Shown: positions 38,063 to 46,414, counted from the first letter of the stretch. The stretch: 64,000 bases of DNA from Bifidobacterium sp. ESL0769 (GCF_029395495.1 NZ_CP113918.1:2294001-2358000); one strand, 5' to 3'. A program made the numbers and translations. The notes: generated by a model not told the origin, from the sequence alone.

Positions 38063-39109
38063 ATGCAAAAGAAAACCGCAACAGTCAACGAGCAAATCCA
38101 GACGATGAAATCGCATGGGATTCAATTCACCATCGCCACTGAACAGCAAGCGGCAAGGTTCCTCACACAAAACATATACTTCTTCAAACTCAAAGCATAT
38201 GAACAGAACTACCAAAAAGACAACTCACAAACTCCCTACCAATACCAGGGACTGGAATTCGCCTACCTGCAAGAACTGTACGCCATAGATTCCACACTCA
38301 GCCGAGCCATGTGGGACTTCTGCTCAGCAATCGAGCACGCCATGAAAATCCGCTTCAACAACCTGCTCATGCAGAACAGGGGGAACGACTACGAATCCAA
38401 ATGCATGAAGCTGATGTACGGCTCCTCCGAACCACGATTCGAACACAGCTCCCCTTACACCGACGGTTTAAAGATCAAATATGGGCATGAATACACCATC
38501 TGGACACTATGGGAGCTACTGACTTTCATGGACCAGCAGGAACTATACCGGAAATACCTTCTTGCCGCAAAGATCGAAGACCCCATCATCCACCTATTGG
38601 GCACTGTCAGACAAGTCCGCAACGCCGTCTCCCATGGCAATTGTCTTCTGGCGAATATGAAACAAGAAACACCCAAATACATCGAAACCGGGCACGGAGA
38701 CCAAGAACTCATCCACCTGACTCTACGCATGTGTGACAAATCTACCAAGCGCAAAGGCAACAAACCAGCAGCGTTCCGCCAGAGCCTCAACCAGCTGGTC
38801 GTCAACAACACAGCCGCCGTCTTGATCTGCTTCCTCAACATCGTCGACAGCGCCGCCATGATTGAGCACGCTATAAACGAAACGAACACATTGACGACAA
38901 GAATCAACCGCAATCGACAACAATATTTCAGCCCTAACTACGGGGTGGAACGGACATTCCAGTCTTTGGTCACACTCTTCGAGGCGTTCATCAAGAAAGC
39001 CGAACTCAAGGCAAATGCCATTAACACAGGCAAACTTCAAGACCTACACGACGACACAACCATATATTCGCTGTTCCGTTACCCGTACAAGGCAGACGAT
39101 ATAAAATGA
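38063..39109 (+). CDS. Abi_2 (AbiD/AbiF-type) HEPN abortive-infection protein
   Basis: A 348-residue member of the Abi_2 family, which belongs to the HEPN superfamily of RNases and confers abortive phage resistance in lactococci. The HEPN catalytic motif Rx4H is R186-NAVS-H191 in VRQVRNAVSHGN. An N-terminal helical part has the family pattern (NIYFFKLKAYEQNY). AAAGGA lies 5 nt before the ATG. The gene is preceded by its own consensus promoter and a self-terminating leader RNA, so expression requires readthrough. It is followed by a second, frameshifted Abi_2 gene with a similar arrangement. Confidence 0.85.
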   Translation: MQKKTATVNEQIQTMKSHGIQFTIATEQQAARFLTQNIYFFKLKAYEQNYQKDNSQTPYQYQGLEFAYLQELYAIDSTLSRAMWDFCSAIEHAMKIRFNNLLMQNRGNDYESKCMKLMYGSSEPRFEHSSPYTDGLKIKYGHEYTIWTLWELLTFMDQQELYRKYLLAAKIEDPIIHLLGTVRQVRNAVSHGNCLLANMKQETPKYIETGHGDQELIHLTLRMCDKSTKRKGNKPAAFRQSLNQLVVNNTAAVLICFLNIVDSAAMIEHAINETNTLTTRINRNRQQYFSPNYGVERTFQSLVTLFEAFIKKAELKANAINTGKLQDLHDDTTIYSLFRYPYKADDIK

Positions 39110-39194
39110 ACTCCCCGTTGCTTCCGGCTGCCAGCTGACGATTGCGGAAACGTCACCAGAATACCAACCGAAATTAAAAAATATCGAGAAACGC

Positions 39195-39238
39195 GGTTAT
39201 CGACCAGATAACCCGGTTGTGGGTTATAGGTCGAGATT
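39195..39238 (+). repeat. Palindrome plus first GGGTTATAGG repeat
   Basis: GGTTATC GACCA GATAACC is a perfect 7-bp inverted repeat (39195-39213) and GGGTTATAGGTCGAGATTTT follows at 39221. This is the leftmost member of the island-wide repeat family. Confidence 0.6.
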
Positions 39239-39287
39239 TTCCTGCTGAAAACATATGTGAATTTTTGGCAAAAACGCGTGTCGTCGT

Positions 39288-39360
39288 TTGACTTTTCGAT
39301 AATCTGTAGTTGTTAAAAGCCACCAGTACCTCGTAAGGGGACATCCTAGGGTGGCATTTT
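39288..39360 (+). promoter_or_regulatory. Promoter and hairpin leader B before the second Abi gene
   Basis: TTGACT (39288-39293), 17 bp, TGTTAA (39311-39316) form a promoter. The stem GCCACC (39319-39324)/GGTGGC (39350-39355) is followed by ATTTTC. The terminal stem with CCTAGGGTGGCATTTT is shared with the free-standing element at 46415. Confidence 0.6.
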
Positions 39361-39383
39361 CATACGCGAAAAAGGACAGCACC

Positions 39384-40384
39384 GTGGCTGAACGACCACT
39401 CATCCCCTACCCTCCGCACGAGGCCATGACCGCAGAACAGCTAGCTTCGCAGCTATTGGACAACGGACTGCAAGGCATAGCACCCGACGACCTGGCCAAC
39501 CGTATACAACGAGTAGGCTACTACCGGCTCAAAGGCTACTGGTACCCATTCCTAACACCCACAGACGGCAACCCAAGCAAACGTAAGTTGCCATTCCGCC
39601 AAAATACCAACTTCAACGACATCTGGGAACGCTACGTCTTCGACCAAGAGCTAAGGGTCGTGGTATTTGACGGCATCATCACCATAGAAGCTTTTCTGAG
39701 AAGTTTTCTCGGCACCAAACTGGCCCTGTTCCACGGACCTTCGGCTACATGGAGAAAGCGGGACTACCGAACCTGCCCGACTATGGCCCAAAAGCCTGGC
39801 CCGCCGCTCTCGCAAGCTTCCTCCACTCCTACTCACGCTCACAACTACCCTACATCAGACATTTCAGAAAGACATACAGCAATCCCCTGCCACCATACTG
39901 GATGCTCGCCGGCTGCCTCGACTATGGCGCGTTGAAGCTTTTCTTATATCAAGGGGCTCCGAAACACATCAAAAACGAACTGGCATGCAGACTGGGCATC
40001 CCCAGTTCGAACCCCCAGACATCAACAAGAGGCGACGTGAAACGCCTCGACCAATGGCTCGAGACCATCAGATGCGTAAGGAACATGACAGCCCACCACG
40101 ACCGCCTATGGAACTCCAGATCAAACCTGATAGCGCCAAAACTGCCAGACCGCTCCCCCGCACAGACATACCGGGGCGACTGGTGGGGCCACGCGTGGGA
40201 CTTCCTGCGCGACCGACAGGGGCCTGCGGCATTCCTCACCGTGGAGAATTATCTGCTCAAACAGATCGAAGGAACATCCGCCTGGCAGGACAAGTTCATC
40301 AAGCTCATGGGCGACAACCCCCACATCCCCATCACTCAAATGGGATTCCCGCCCGACTGGCAGGACCAGAACCTTTGGAAATGA
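39384..40384 (+). pseudogene. Frameshifted Abi_2 (AbiD-type) gene
   Basis: Starts at GTG 39384 with AAAGGA 7 nt upstream. The first 118 codons encode the Abi_2 N-terminus (RIQRVGYYRLKGYWYPF, then YVFDQELRVVVFDGIITIEA). Near 39740 the frame is lost; the continuation FGYMEKAGLPNLP lies in the +2 frame to 40384. One missing T in the CCTTCGG stretch (39738-39744) would explain this. The C-terminal part keeps the HEPN motif VRNMTAHH (Rx4H). The rest of the sequence is undamaged, so the lesion is recent, phase-variable or a sequencing error. Confidence 0.8.
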
Positions 40385-40680
40385 AATGGCTTCCACTTAC
40401 GTCGCCGCGGCTAAGTCAGTCCAGTCCGCGAACGCGAAGAAGACACCTACTCGGTTTTCGTACCAATCCACAACTTTCCCCGACCAAGTCATCACCACCT
40501 GATGAAAACGGATGGTACAAGATCACGAGCAACCAATTATGAGTCAGCTACCCATAATCGCAAGTAGAACAAATCGAAAACTTCAGAATAACAATAAAAG
40601 TGAAATGTCATCTACTTATATCTAAGAAAATTTATTAAAGGAAAAACTTAATTAGTTATTTGCTGATTAACATTTTACGT

Positions 40681-41838
40681 ATGAACAATCAATGGATTAA
40701 TAAGTTTGATAATCAATTCACCAGCTATGCTTCTACGCACACTAGTCTAATCATGAGTATTATAAGTTTTATATTTATTTCATTCTGCGTGATTTTATTC
40801 CTTATAGAAAACAGGAAAGAAAAATGGAAGAAATTCGGAAGACATTGGCGTAGCATTGTAGGCTATTCCCCAATTTTCGCTATAAGTCTCTTCATACTGG
40901 CAGTAGCTCAAAATAAATTTTCCGAGACAGCATTCTTACCGGGTTGGCTCACGAGCGATGAATGCATGTGTTGGTATTGCGGGTGGGCAGTAAGCGTAAT
41001 CGGCTTTATTGGAATCAATGGAATTGTGACATCTCACAAAAACAAAGAACTAAAATCATGGATGTTGCATTGCGGATATGCGATGTTTTCTATTCTCATA
41101 ATAATATTAATTTTGAATGAAACATATAGTGCCGATAAGCATCCTACAACATACTTTGACTGCCATCCCATGATTCCTGGAAGTCTATGGCACAACTATG
41201 CTTGCGAACAATCAACCTCAAAATCGTATGGAGATTATTCATTTTTCCTAGTTGGATTCATAACAATGACCATCTCTGAAATGATTGTAACCGGATACAT
41301 GTTTGCGAAACGGGATAAAAAACATCCAGACACTCCCCAATGGCTAGGGCAACTATCTTTCTATCCAATTGCAGGATTTTGCTTATTCGGCTTCATGTGG
41401 CTTATAAGCTTGTTCGCTGGAACCGTATGGAACCCCGGCGTAGCAAGTGGAATGGGCACATTTTTTGCATTACTGACCATAACTTATCTTCAGAAATTCA
41501 ATGAGTTTCGTAAAGAACACGGAACACCTGTCACCAAAGAATATCTCGAATACTCTGAAAAGAAATTGCAGAAAATCCTTATAGAAAATCTGAATAGCAC
41601 TGCTGCGCCAGAAATTGAACAAATAAATAATCGTTTGACTAATCAAGAAGAATTAATAAAATCCATTCTGAATTCTAAAAATGGAAATCACAAAAATGCC
41701 AAGGACGTAAACCATTTAGACGACCTCGAATCGAAGCCCTGTATTCAGTATCGACACAGACCTCTAATTGCGCTACTGGACTCATTAAATATTAGGTTGG
41801 AACAAATAATCAATACGCTGAAAGCCAGAAAACAATAA
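40681..41838 (+). CDS. AT-rich multi-pass membrane protein, unknown
   Basis: A 385-residue protein with about seven hydrophobic segments in residues 25-270, then a soluble tail with a coiled-coil-like stretch (SEKKLQKILIENLNSTAA ... INNRLTNQEELIKSIL). Codon use is strikingly AT-rich against its neighbours, which points to recent transfer. No good ribosome site precedes ATG 40681; an in-frame TTG at 40660 is the alternative. No family is recognised. Position in a defence island raises the possibility of a membrane effector, but nothing in the sequence proves it. The 296 bp before it hold no gene. Confidence 0.6.
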   Translation: MNNQWINKFDNQFTSYASTHTSLIMSIISFIFISFCVILFLIENRKEKWKKFGRHWRSIVGYSPIFAISLFILAVAQNKFSETAFLPGWLTSDECMCWYCGWAVSVIGFIGINGIVTSHKNKELKSWMLHCGYAMFSILIIILILNETYSADKHPTTYFDCHPMIPGSLWHNYACEQSTSKSYGDYSFFLVGFITMTISEMIVTGYMFAKRDKKHPDTPQWLGQLSFYPIAGFCLFGFMWLISLFAGTVWNPGVASGMGTFFALLTITYLQKFNEFRKEHGTPVTKEYLEYSEKKLQKILIENLNSTAAPEIEQINNRLTNQEELIKSILNSKNGNHKNAKDVNHLDDLESKPCIQYRHRPLIALLDSLNIRLEQIINTLKARKQ

Positions 41839-41978
41839 CGACGAGCCAAATTAGCAGCTTGTTTATATTTTTAATTTTCAGAGTCACTTACAATTGACAA
41901 ATTACGGGGTGCGGACGAAAAGTCGGAGATGTTCCCATTCCGCGCCCCAACCAATAACAACTACAGCTTAATGCCGAA

Positions 41979-42074
41979 TTGACAAGCCCGCTAATCGTCA
42001 TACAATTACCTTGCAACGTAAAACTGTTAACTCGTTTCGAAGGGTTATAAGCCAGAATATGAGGCTTACAACCC
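41979..42074 (+). ncRNA. Abi-type leader RNA C with promoter
   Basis: TTGACA (41979-41984), 16 bp, TACAAT (42001-42006). The transcript then shares the block AACGTAAAACTGTTAACTCG with leader A (37979 onward), followed by TTTCGA. The stem is GGGTTATAAGCC (42042-42053)/GGCTTACAACCC (42063-42074), 11 of 12 paired. No U-run follows. It ends 28 bp before the ATG of the gene at 42103. Confidence 0.55.
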
Positions 42075-42102
42075 ACTACGTAAATTATCAAGAAAGCACA
42101 CG

Positions 42103-42456
42103 ATGTTTAAACAAACAGTCATCGAAGACAACATCTGGTTATGTTTCAGCCATTACGAAAGCGCTGAGAGCTTGCTGACTCAAGCAGCAAACGAGATGGA
42201 AGGGACAGCAAGTTTTGATATCCCCGCCGCCACCAAAGACTTCCTGAGCCGCGTAAACCAGATCCTGAAAAGATACGGCATAAAACTATCAGGCAGCGGA
42301 CAGGTGACAACACGGCGCAACATACACGACATAAGAGGCACATACAGCCCTGAACTCGTTCTCAACGCCATCAAAACCGTCAACCAATTCAAAGTCCTTG
42401 CCAATCACTACATCGGTAAAGGCTCGCTAAGAGTCATAGAGGGGAATCTTGACTAA
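42103..42456 (+). CDS. Small soluble protein behind leader C, unknown
   Basis: A 117-residue protein, predicted mostly helical (HYESAESLLTQAANEMEG, then TKDFLSRVNQILKRYGI). The ribosome site is weak (AAGAAAG). I do not recognise it. It is the only gene besides the intact Abi gene preceded by the leader motif with TTGACA promoter, so it may be a shortened or unrelated effector of the same control scheme. Confidence 0.55.
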   Translation: MFKQTVIEDNIWLCFSHYESAESLLTQAANEMEGTASFDIPAATKDFLSRVNQILKRYGIKLSGSGQVTTRRNIHDIRGTYSPELVLNAIKTVNQFKVLANHYIGKGSLRVIEGNLD

Positions 42457-42528
42457 CGAATAGCCCGCCACACCGGTCAGGCACCCTCAAACGCCCCTCC
42501 TGTCGGACGGCTCGTCTGGAAGGCCTTG

Positions 42529-42633
42529 GGGTTGATGCTACTATGTCAAGTATTCACCGCAAGACGGTGCATAAATTCCATGTTCCCCCGGTCATGCGAC
42601 CGGGGGAACATGCGTTTCGGGGTTATAAGCCAG
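42529..42633 (+). repeat. 105-bp structured element, copy G1
   Basis: Begins GGTTGATGCTACTATGTC. It contains hairpin CACCG/CGGTG and a perfect 15-bp stem CATGTTCCCCCGGTC/GACCGGGGGAACATG with loop ATGC (42578-42611), then GGGTTATAAGCCAG. A second copy with about 10 differences lies at 47221. Conserved outside the stems too, it looks like a small RNA or regulatory element. Confidence 0.7.
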
Positions 42634-42776
42634 AATATGTTTTTATCCTCATCGACTTCCATGTCTGAAGTAAAAAGTAGCCTGAAGTAAAATCAGAGAA
42701 GATAGCAGAGAGAAGGCGATGACTGCCATTCCGGAATGTTCCGCTTACTTGAATGTTCTGGCTTGACCAACAAACA

Positions 42777-42941
42777 ATGAACAAGACGAGCAGCAGTAAA
42801 ATCGCCCCGAGTCTCAACAAGGTCATAGATCCCAATAATCTGAAAGACCCTGAGATGCGAAAGGCTTACGAGGACGCTGTAAAAATGGTGAGCGGGAAGA
42901 ACAAGCTCTCCGCGTTGTTGTTCCGGAAGAAAAACGCCTGA
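42777..42941 (+). CDS. Small basic protein, tentative
   Basis: A 54-residue frame, Lys-rich, with KDPEMRKAYEDAVKMVSGKN and a hydrophobic turn near the end (LSALLFRKKNA). There is no clear ribosome site; a 15-codon frame with AAGG just before its ATG (42719) ends 15 bp upstream and could couple translation. In-frame ATG 42753 is an alternative. Composition looks like a protein rather than chance. Confidence 0.35.
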   Translation: MNKTSSSKIAPSLNKVIDPNNLKDPEMRKAYEDAVKMVSGKNKLSALLFRKKNA

Positions 42942-42954
42942 ACACCGGGATATC

Positions 42955-42974
42955 GGGTTATAGGCCTATAACCC
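42955..42974. repeat. Perfect 20-bp palindrome GGGTTATAGGCCTATAACCC
   Basis: Two head-to-head copies of the island repeat GGGTTATAGG form a perfect palindrome directly after the small gene's stop codon. Further single copies follow at 43082 and 43165. Confidence 0.8.
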
Positions 42975-43269
42975 CCGTTTGACGCACATATCCACTTTTT
43001 CGGTATTCCGATAGCGTTACGACCGTCCTGATGCCATGCACATGGCTTAGGGGCGGTCCTCATTTTTCTTCCGTGGTTATGGGGTTATAGACCCAAAGCA
43101 TGGATTGTTTCGCAAATAGTCGCTCCCGGTAGCTTGGAGGCCTAGCTCGAGGTCCGGAAATAAGAGGTTATAGGCCAAAACGAGCCATAGGCAGTAGGGG
43201 GAAAGCGTAAAAACAGGAACATGCTGAAAGAAAAACAGGGAACTGTGTAGTACGTTTTGGTATACTTGG

Positions 43270-43417
43270 GCTTCAGTGATTGAAGCTATTCGACCAATTG
43301 CCTAATAGACCGCCATCATCGCCGTCATTAAATTTTTCAGGTAATTGGGCTGAGATCACAGGCTGATTTCTATTAGTCATCAACTTGTTGAGAGCCGTCG
43401 TAAGGCGGCTCTTTTTT
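43270..43417 (+). ncRNA. Orphan structured RNA candidate D with terminator
   Basis: TATACT (43261) could be the -10. The region then contains hairpin GCTTCA/TGAAGC, the pair CCAATTGCC (43294)/GGTAATTGG (43340), the pair CTAATAGA (43302)/TCTATTAG (43369) which interleaves with it as a pseudoknot or coaxial arrangement, and a textbook terminator AGAGCCG/CGGCTCT plus TTTTTT (43391-43417). No protein frame of note lies within, and none follows for 220 bp. Confidence 0.65.
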
Positions 43418-43437
43418 ATCACTTACCAAGGAAAGTT

Positions 43438-43484
43438 GGGTTATAGGCTAGAATACGGGGGTTATGGGTTATAGGTCAAAATAG
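43438..43484 (+). repeat. Two direct copies of the GGGTTATAGG repeat
   Basis: GGGTTATAGGCTAGAATAC (43438-43456) and GGGTTATAGGTCAAAATAG (43466-43484) lie 28 bp apart just after the terminator of candidate D. Confidence 0.75.
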
Positions 43485-43639
43485 ATAACGCATTTTTAAA
43501 GCTCTCAACAGAAAACGATGAGGCATGGGTCATAGCCCCGTCGAAATTACTGCATCGGCAGTTCCCCAGAACGCCACAATAAAAGAAGTGTTCTCACTGG
43601 ATGAGAAGTCAACGAAGACACATCACAAGGAGAAAGAAT

Positions 43640-43729
43640 ATGCAAGTTGAGCATTTGCTCTTATTAGAGGAAAAGGCGCATCGTTTTTCCAAAAACCGCT
43701 GGCCTGACAACCCGAAATTCCGACTTTAA
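43640..43729 (+). CDS. Possible 29-residue peptide
   Basis: A short frame begins MQVEHLLLLEEKAHRFSKNR and continues nine residues. AAGGAG lies 7 nt upstream, an ideal ribosome site. It precedes the repeat-regulated HTH gene by 140 bp. The peptide is charged with a leucine-rich start; function unknown. Confidence 0.35.
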   Translation: MQVEHLLLLEEKAHRFSKNRWPDNPKFRL

Positions 43730-43790
43730 CCCGAATATTTTTCGACCGATAATTCAAGAATCCGCTCGGAGAGCAATTTCCTGTGTTATA

Positions 43791-43826
43791 GTTATTTCAG
43801 TTGTTGCATTTATTGCAGTTATTACA
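43791..43826 (+). promoter_or_regulatory. Four 9-bp tandem repeats upstream of the HTH gene
   Basis: GTTATTTCA, GTTGTTGCA, TTTATTGCA and GTTATTACA follow one another without gap. A 9-10-bp period puts each on nearly the same helix face, suiting a repeated DNA-binding site, perhaps for the HTH protein encoded 46 bp downstream. Confidence 0.55.
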
Positions 43827-43871
43827 GTTAGCGGTGATGCAACTATCCTCTACACAGGAATGTTGGGAAAG

Positions 43872-44315
43872 ATGACAAAAGTACTCGAACACGTTGCAAC
43901 CAACGAAATGGAACAACAGGACATCGAAGACCTCAAAGAAGCTCTGTCTCACATGCGCGCCGATTCGCCAGTCGCCGTTGCATTGCGCGAAATGCTGGCC
44001 GGAGAGGCTTCCATCTTTGTCGCCGAGAAGGATATGTCTCCCGAGGATGCGGCGAAAGTCCTGGGCGTGAGCCGCCCTTACGTACGTCATCTCATCGACA
44101 AGCGCCTGCTTAAGGCCGACAAGAAAGGTACTCATTTCAAAATCTCAAGCCATGATCTCGCCGACTACATCAAACGTCACGAACAGGCCATGGCCGAATA
44201 CGCCGAAGCCGCCACGACCACGCAGGACGAACAGGACCGTCGCATCGCCAATGCCGCTTCAGGCCTCACCAAGCAGCAATCGGCACATATTGCTGATATG
44301 TTTGCCGATTTGTAA
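43872..44315 (+). CDS. Excisionase-type HTH protein, antitoxin-like
   Basis: A 147-residue DNA-binding protein. Residues about 55-100 form an excisionase/MerR-like winged HTH (MSPEDAAKVLGVSRPYVRHLID, then KADKKGTHFKISSHDLADYI). The N-terminus is an alpha-helical extension (VATNEMEQQDIEDLKEALSH) and the C-terminal tail is acidic and helical. This arrangement is common in antitoxins paired with PIN-domain toxins, but no toxin gene follows: a strong terminator comes 8 bp after the stop. ATG 43872 is used; ATG 43860 is in frame. It may regulate itself through the upstream 9-bp repeats. Confidence 0.7.
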   Translation: MTKVLEHVATNEMEQQDIEDLKEALSHMRADSPVAVALREMLAGEASIFVAEKDMSPEDAAKVLGVSRPYVRHLIDKRLLKADKKGTHFKISSHDLADYIKRHEQAMAEYAEAATTTQDEQDRRIANAASGLTKQQSAHIADMFADL

Positions 44316-44323
44316 AGCGGACC

Positions 44324-44376
44324 AACAGAGTCCGTCACTTGTCGGTTTCAAAAACCGTTAGTTGACGGACTCTGTT
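44324..44376. terminator. Strong bidirectional terminator
   Basis: A perfect 14-bp stem AACAGAGTCCGTCA/TGACGGACTCTGTT encloses an inner CGGTTT/AAACCG hairpin. It separates the convergent HTH and DUF3039-like genes. Confidence 0.85.
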
Positions 44377-44381
44377 TAACT

Positions 44382-45446
44382 TCATCCTTTTGACGGGTGC
44401 AACCCAGCAAATATAGGTCTGATTTTCTCGCAATCACGACAAATCGGCTTCCCCGAGGACTCATCCTCACGAGGAATAAACCAAACTCCACAGAGAGAAA
44501 GCGCCGCCTTACCAGAAATCATACCTTGATCAAAACTTGTCGTATCGATGTAATGGAGAACCGGTTGCGCATCACAATCAATGGGAGGCAATTGCTTGAC
44601 TCGTGTCGCTGGCGGCGACAAACAAACAGAAGCGAAAAGCTGCGTCACAACCGCTTCGCTAAGTATCACTTCCATATACACGGAGCCATCCTCGCGCACA
44701 ATATCAGACTTAATGTCTTTAGGCTTCAGATAAGACACCGCACGTTTCAACCGTTGACGAGACTCATAGTCATAGCCCTTCCCTTGGATGGAAATATTAA
44801 GAAACGCATCAGTGGTACCAGCCTGTTCTATGGGAAGATCCTGCCCTTTAAAAGAAATCACCTCGACCTGTACAAGTTCCTTAGCCTCCCCGCTGGCTCC
44901 AGACACGGCAAATTCACTAACCTCATTTGGCGATTGAAGAGCGTCGTGGATAGTACGGACCAAAGAATCCAGAATATCCACCGCCTCTTGCCTCGAAGAC
45001 AGCCATGCATCCTCAGCACGACGAATTCCCATATCCTCATCGGTAGGCATCCAATACTGGGACCTTGACTTCTTAAGCTCCGCAGCAACTTTTGCATCAG
45101 ACCAATCGTGCAGACCCGCATAGACTAGCCATGGATTCCCGTCATCATCAAGTACCATGGCTCCACGGCAGCCCGAAGCGTGATCCCTCACTTCATATAC
45201 TTGGCGACCTGCCGATCTACTAGCCGCCTGATATCTATCACTATTGAATCCACTATCCACAATCGAATTCGCCTTGAGCAGCAGACGGTGCCGCAAGGAC
45301 GACAAATCGATTCCATAAAAGGGATTCAACTCCCCTCTACGTATGTTTTCCTTCAGAAGCTTCCAGGGGGTGCCAGCGAGAAACAAATCATCAGGTAGCA
45401 AACGCAACTGGTTCAATGCCTTCAACGTCGGTCGTACAGGTCTCAT
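44382..45446 (-). CDS. DUF3039-like zinc-ribbon protein
   Basis: A 354-residue protein. The C-terminus (ALSLCGVWFIPREDESSGKP then ICRDCEKI) resembles DUF3039, a small CxnCxxC zinc-ribbon-like domain of actinobacteria. The N-terminal third has YEVRDHASGCRGAMVLDDDG then NPWLVYAGLHDW, a pattern reminiscent of RelE/ParE-like or cytotoxic RNase folds, though I cannot name the family. The start is uncertain: ATG 45446 follows GAGG at a long spacing; a longer frame to 45644 is open but improbable. It is divergent from a Panacea antitoxin-type gene, so the two might be a toxin-antitoxin pair. Two GGGTTATA repeats lie in its upstream region. Confidence 0.5.
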   Translation of the reverse strand: MRPVRPTLKALNQLRLLPDDLFLAGTPWKLLKENIRRGELNPFYGIDLSSLRHRLLLKANSIVDSGFNSDRYQAASRSAGRQVYEVRDHASGCRGAMVLDDDGNPWLVYAGLHDWSDAKVAAELKKSRSQYWMPTDEDMGIRRAEDAWLSSRQEAVDILDSLVRTIHDALQSPNEVSEFAVSGASGEAKELVQVEVISFKGQDLPIEQAGTTDAFLNISIQGKGYDYESRQRLKRAVSYLKPKDIKSDIVREDGSVYMEVILSEAVVTQLFASVCLSPPATRVKQLPPIDCDAQPVLHYIDTTSFDQGMISGKAALSLCGVWFIPREDESSGKPICRDCEKIRPIFAGLHPSKG

Positions 45447-45514
45447 GAAATTTACGATACCTCGGTAGGTTGATTTGCAACCAATGAGAACAATCCTTAT
45501 ATATCGACAATTTA

Positions 45515-45540
45515 GGGTTATAAGGGTTATAGGCCAAATT
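45515..45540 (+). repeat. Two overlapping GGGTTATA repeats
   Basis: GGGTTATAA followed at once by GGGTTATAGGCCAAATT lies in the divergent region between the DUF3039-like and Panacea genes. Confidence 0.7.
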
Positions 45541-45778
45541 TTGTAGGGTTGCAACCTTTGCATCCAGAAATTTGAAGGGAGCCGTTTCGCTACGCTGGCA
45601 CGGCACCCGAAGCCTCGATAGATCCAACACGTTGAGCGCTGCATTCACAACTTATGAAACCATAACTTTGACGACAACACAATCCGGTCGCGTGTCCAGA
45701 AAATCAGCCGTGAAAACAGCGGTCATACATTTATCTTAAAATAGGCTGTGTATCTCAAAACTGTAGGAGGTGATGGAC

Positions 45779-46237
45779 GTGGCAGACATCGTTGATGTGG
45801 CGAAGCATATCCTCGAACGCTGCGGGCGCGAGACCACGATGAAGCTCCAAAAACTGGCCTTTTATTCCCAGGCGTATTCGTTGGCATCTTCCGGAAAGCC
45901 GTTATTCGAATCCGATTTCGAGGCGTGGGCCAACGGTCCCGCCGCGCCCGACCTCTTTAGGCAGCACCGCGGATACTTCAGCATCACCGCCAAGGATTTC
46001 CCCGGCAATTCGGGGAACCTGACCGCAACAGAGCGCCGGCAAACCGGCTTCATCATAGCGCAATTCGACCGGATGAGCGGCAACGAGCTCAGCCGGAAAA
46101 CCCATAGCGAGGCGCCCTGGAAGACGGCCCGCGGCGGTTTGCCGCCGACGGCACGTTCCAAGACGATTATCAGCAAGGACTCCATCCGGACTTTCTATTC
46201 GCAGAATCCATCGGCCTTGAATATGCAACCCGCCTGA
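45779..46237 (+). CDS. Panacea-domain (DUF4065/SocA-like) antitoxin-type protein
   Basis: A 152-residue protein of the Panacea family (pattern TTMKLQKLAFYSQAYSLASS, then FEAWANGPAAPDLFRQHRG, then FDRMSGNELSRKTHSEAPWK). Panacea proteins serve as antitoxins for many unrelated toxins, and SocA delivers its toxin to ClpXP. GTG 45779 is chosen because AGGAGG lies 8 nt upstream; ATG 45773 would be too close. The divergent DUF3039-like gene is the only candidate partner. A terminator follows at 46302. Confidence 0.8.
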   Translation: MADIVDVAKHILERCGRETTMKLQKLAFYSQAYSLASSGKPLFESDFEAWANGPAAPDLFRQHRGYFSITAKDFPGNSGNLTATERRQTGFIIAQFDRMSGNELSRKTHSEAPWKTARGGLPPTARSKTIISKDSIRTFYSQNPSALNMQPA

Positions 46238-46301
46238 CAGCGCTGTTTTTTAAAATTATGGTCTGTGGCGTAATGCCAGCCTTCGAGAAGGTACGGAAGC
46301 A

Positions 46302-46349
46302 GAAGCCGGGGAGCCAGCGTTGGTACGGGACCCGGCTTCCGCGCTTTTT
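46302..46349 (+). terminator. Intrinsic terminator after the Panacea gene
   Basis: GAAGCCGGG (46302-46310) pairs with CCCGGCTTC (46331-46339), followed by CGCGCTTTTT. An inverted copy of the island repeat (GGCCTATAACCC, 46350-46361) starts right after it. Confidence 0.8.
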
Positions 46350-46414
46350 GGCCTATAACCCGCTTTTTACATCAATCCAGACATGTTGTCTTACCTTCAG
46401 TGATATAAAAGAAT

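Noticed and set aside
38063..41838. Prophage
   Set aside because: No structural, integrase, terminase or lysis genes; the content is defence-like rather than phage-like.
42623..42835. Minus-strand 70-codon frame with one membrane segment
   Set aside because: It overlaps a more protein-like plus-strand frame and has no ribosome site.
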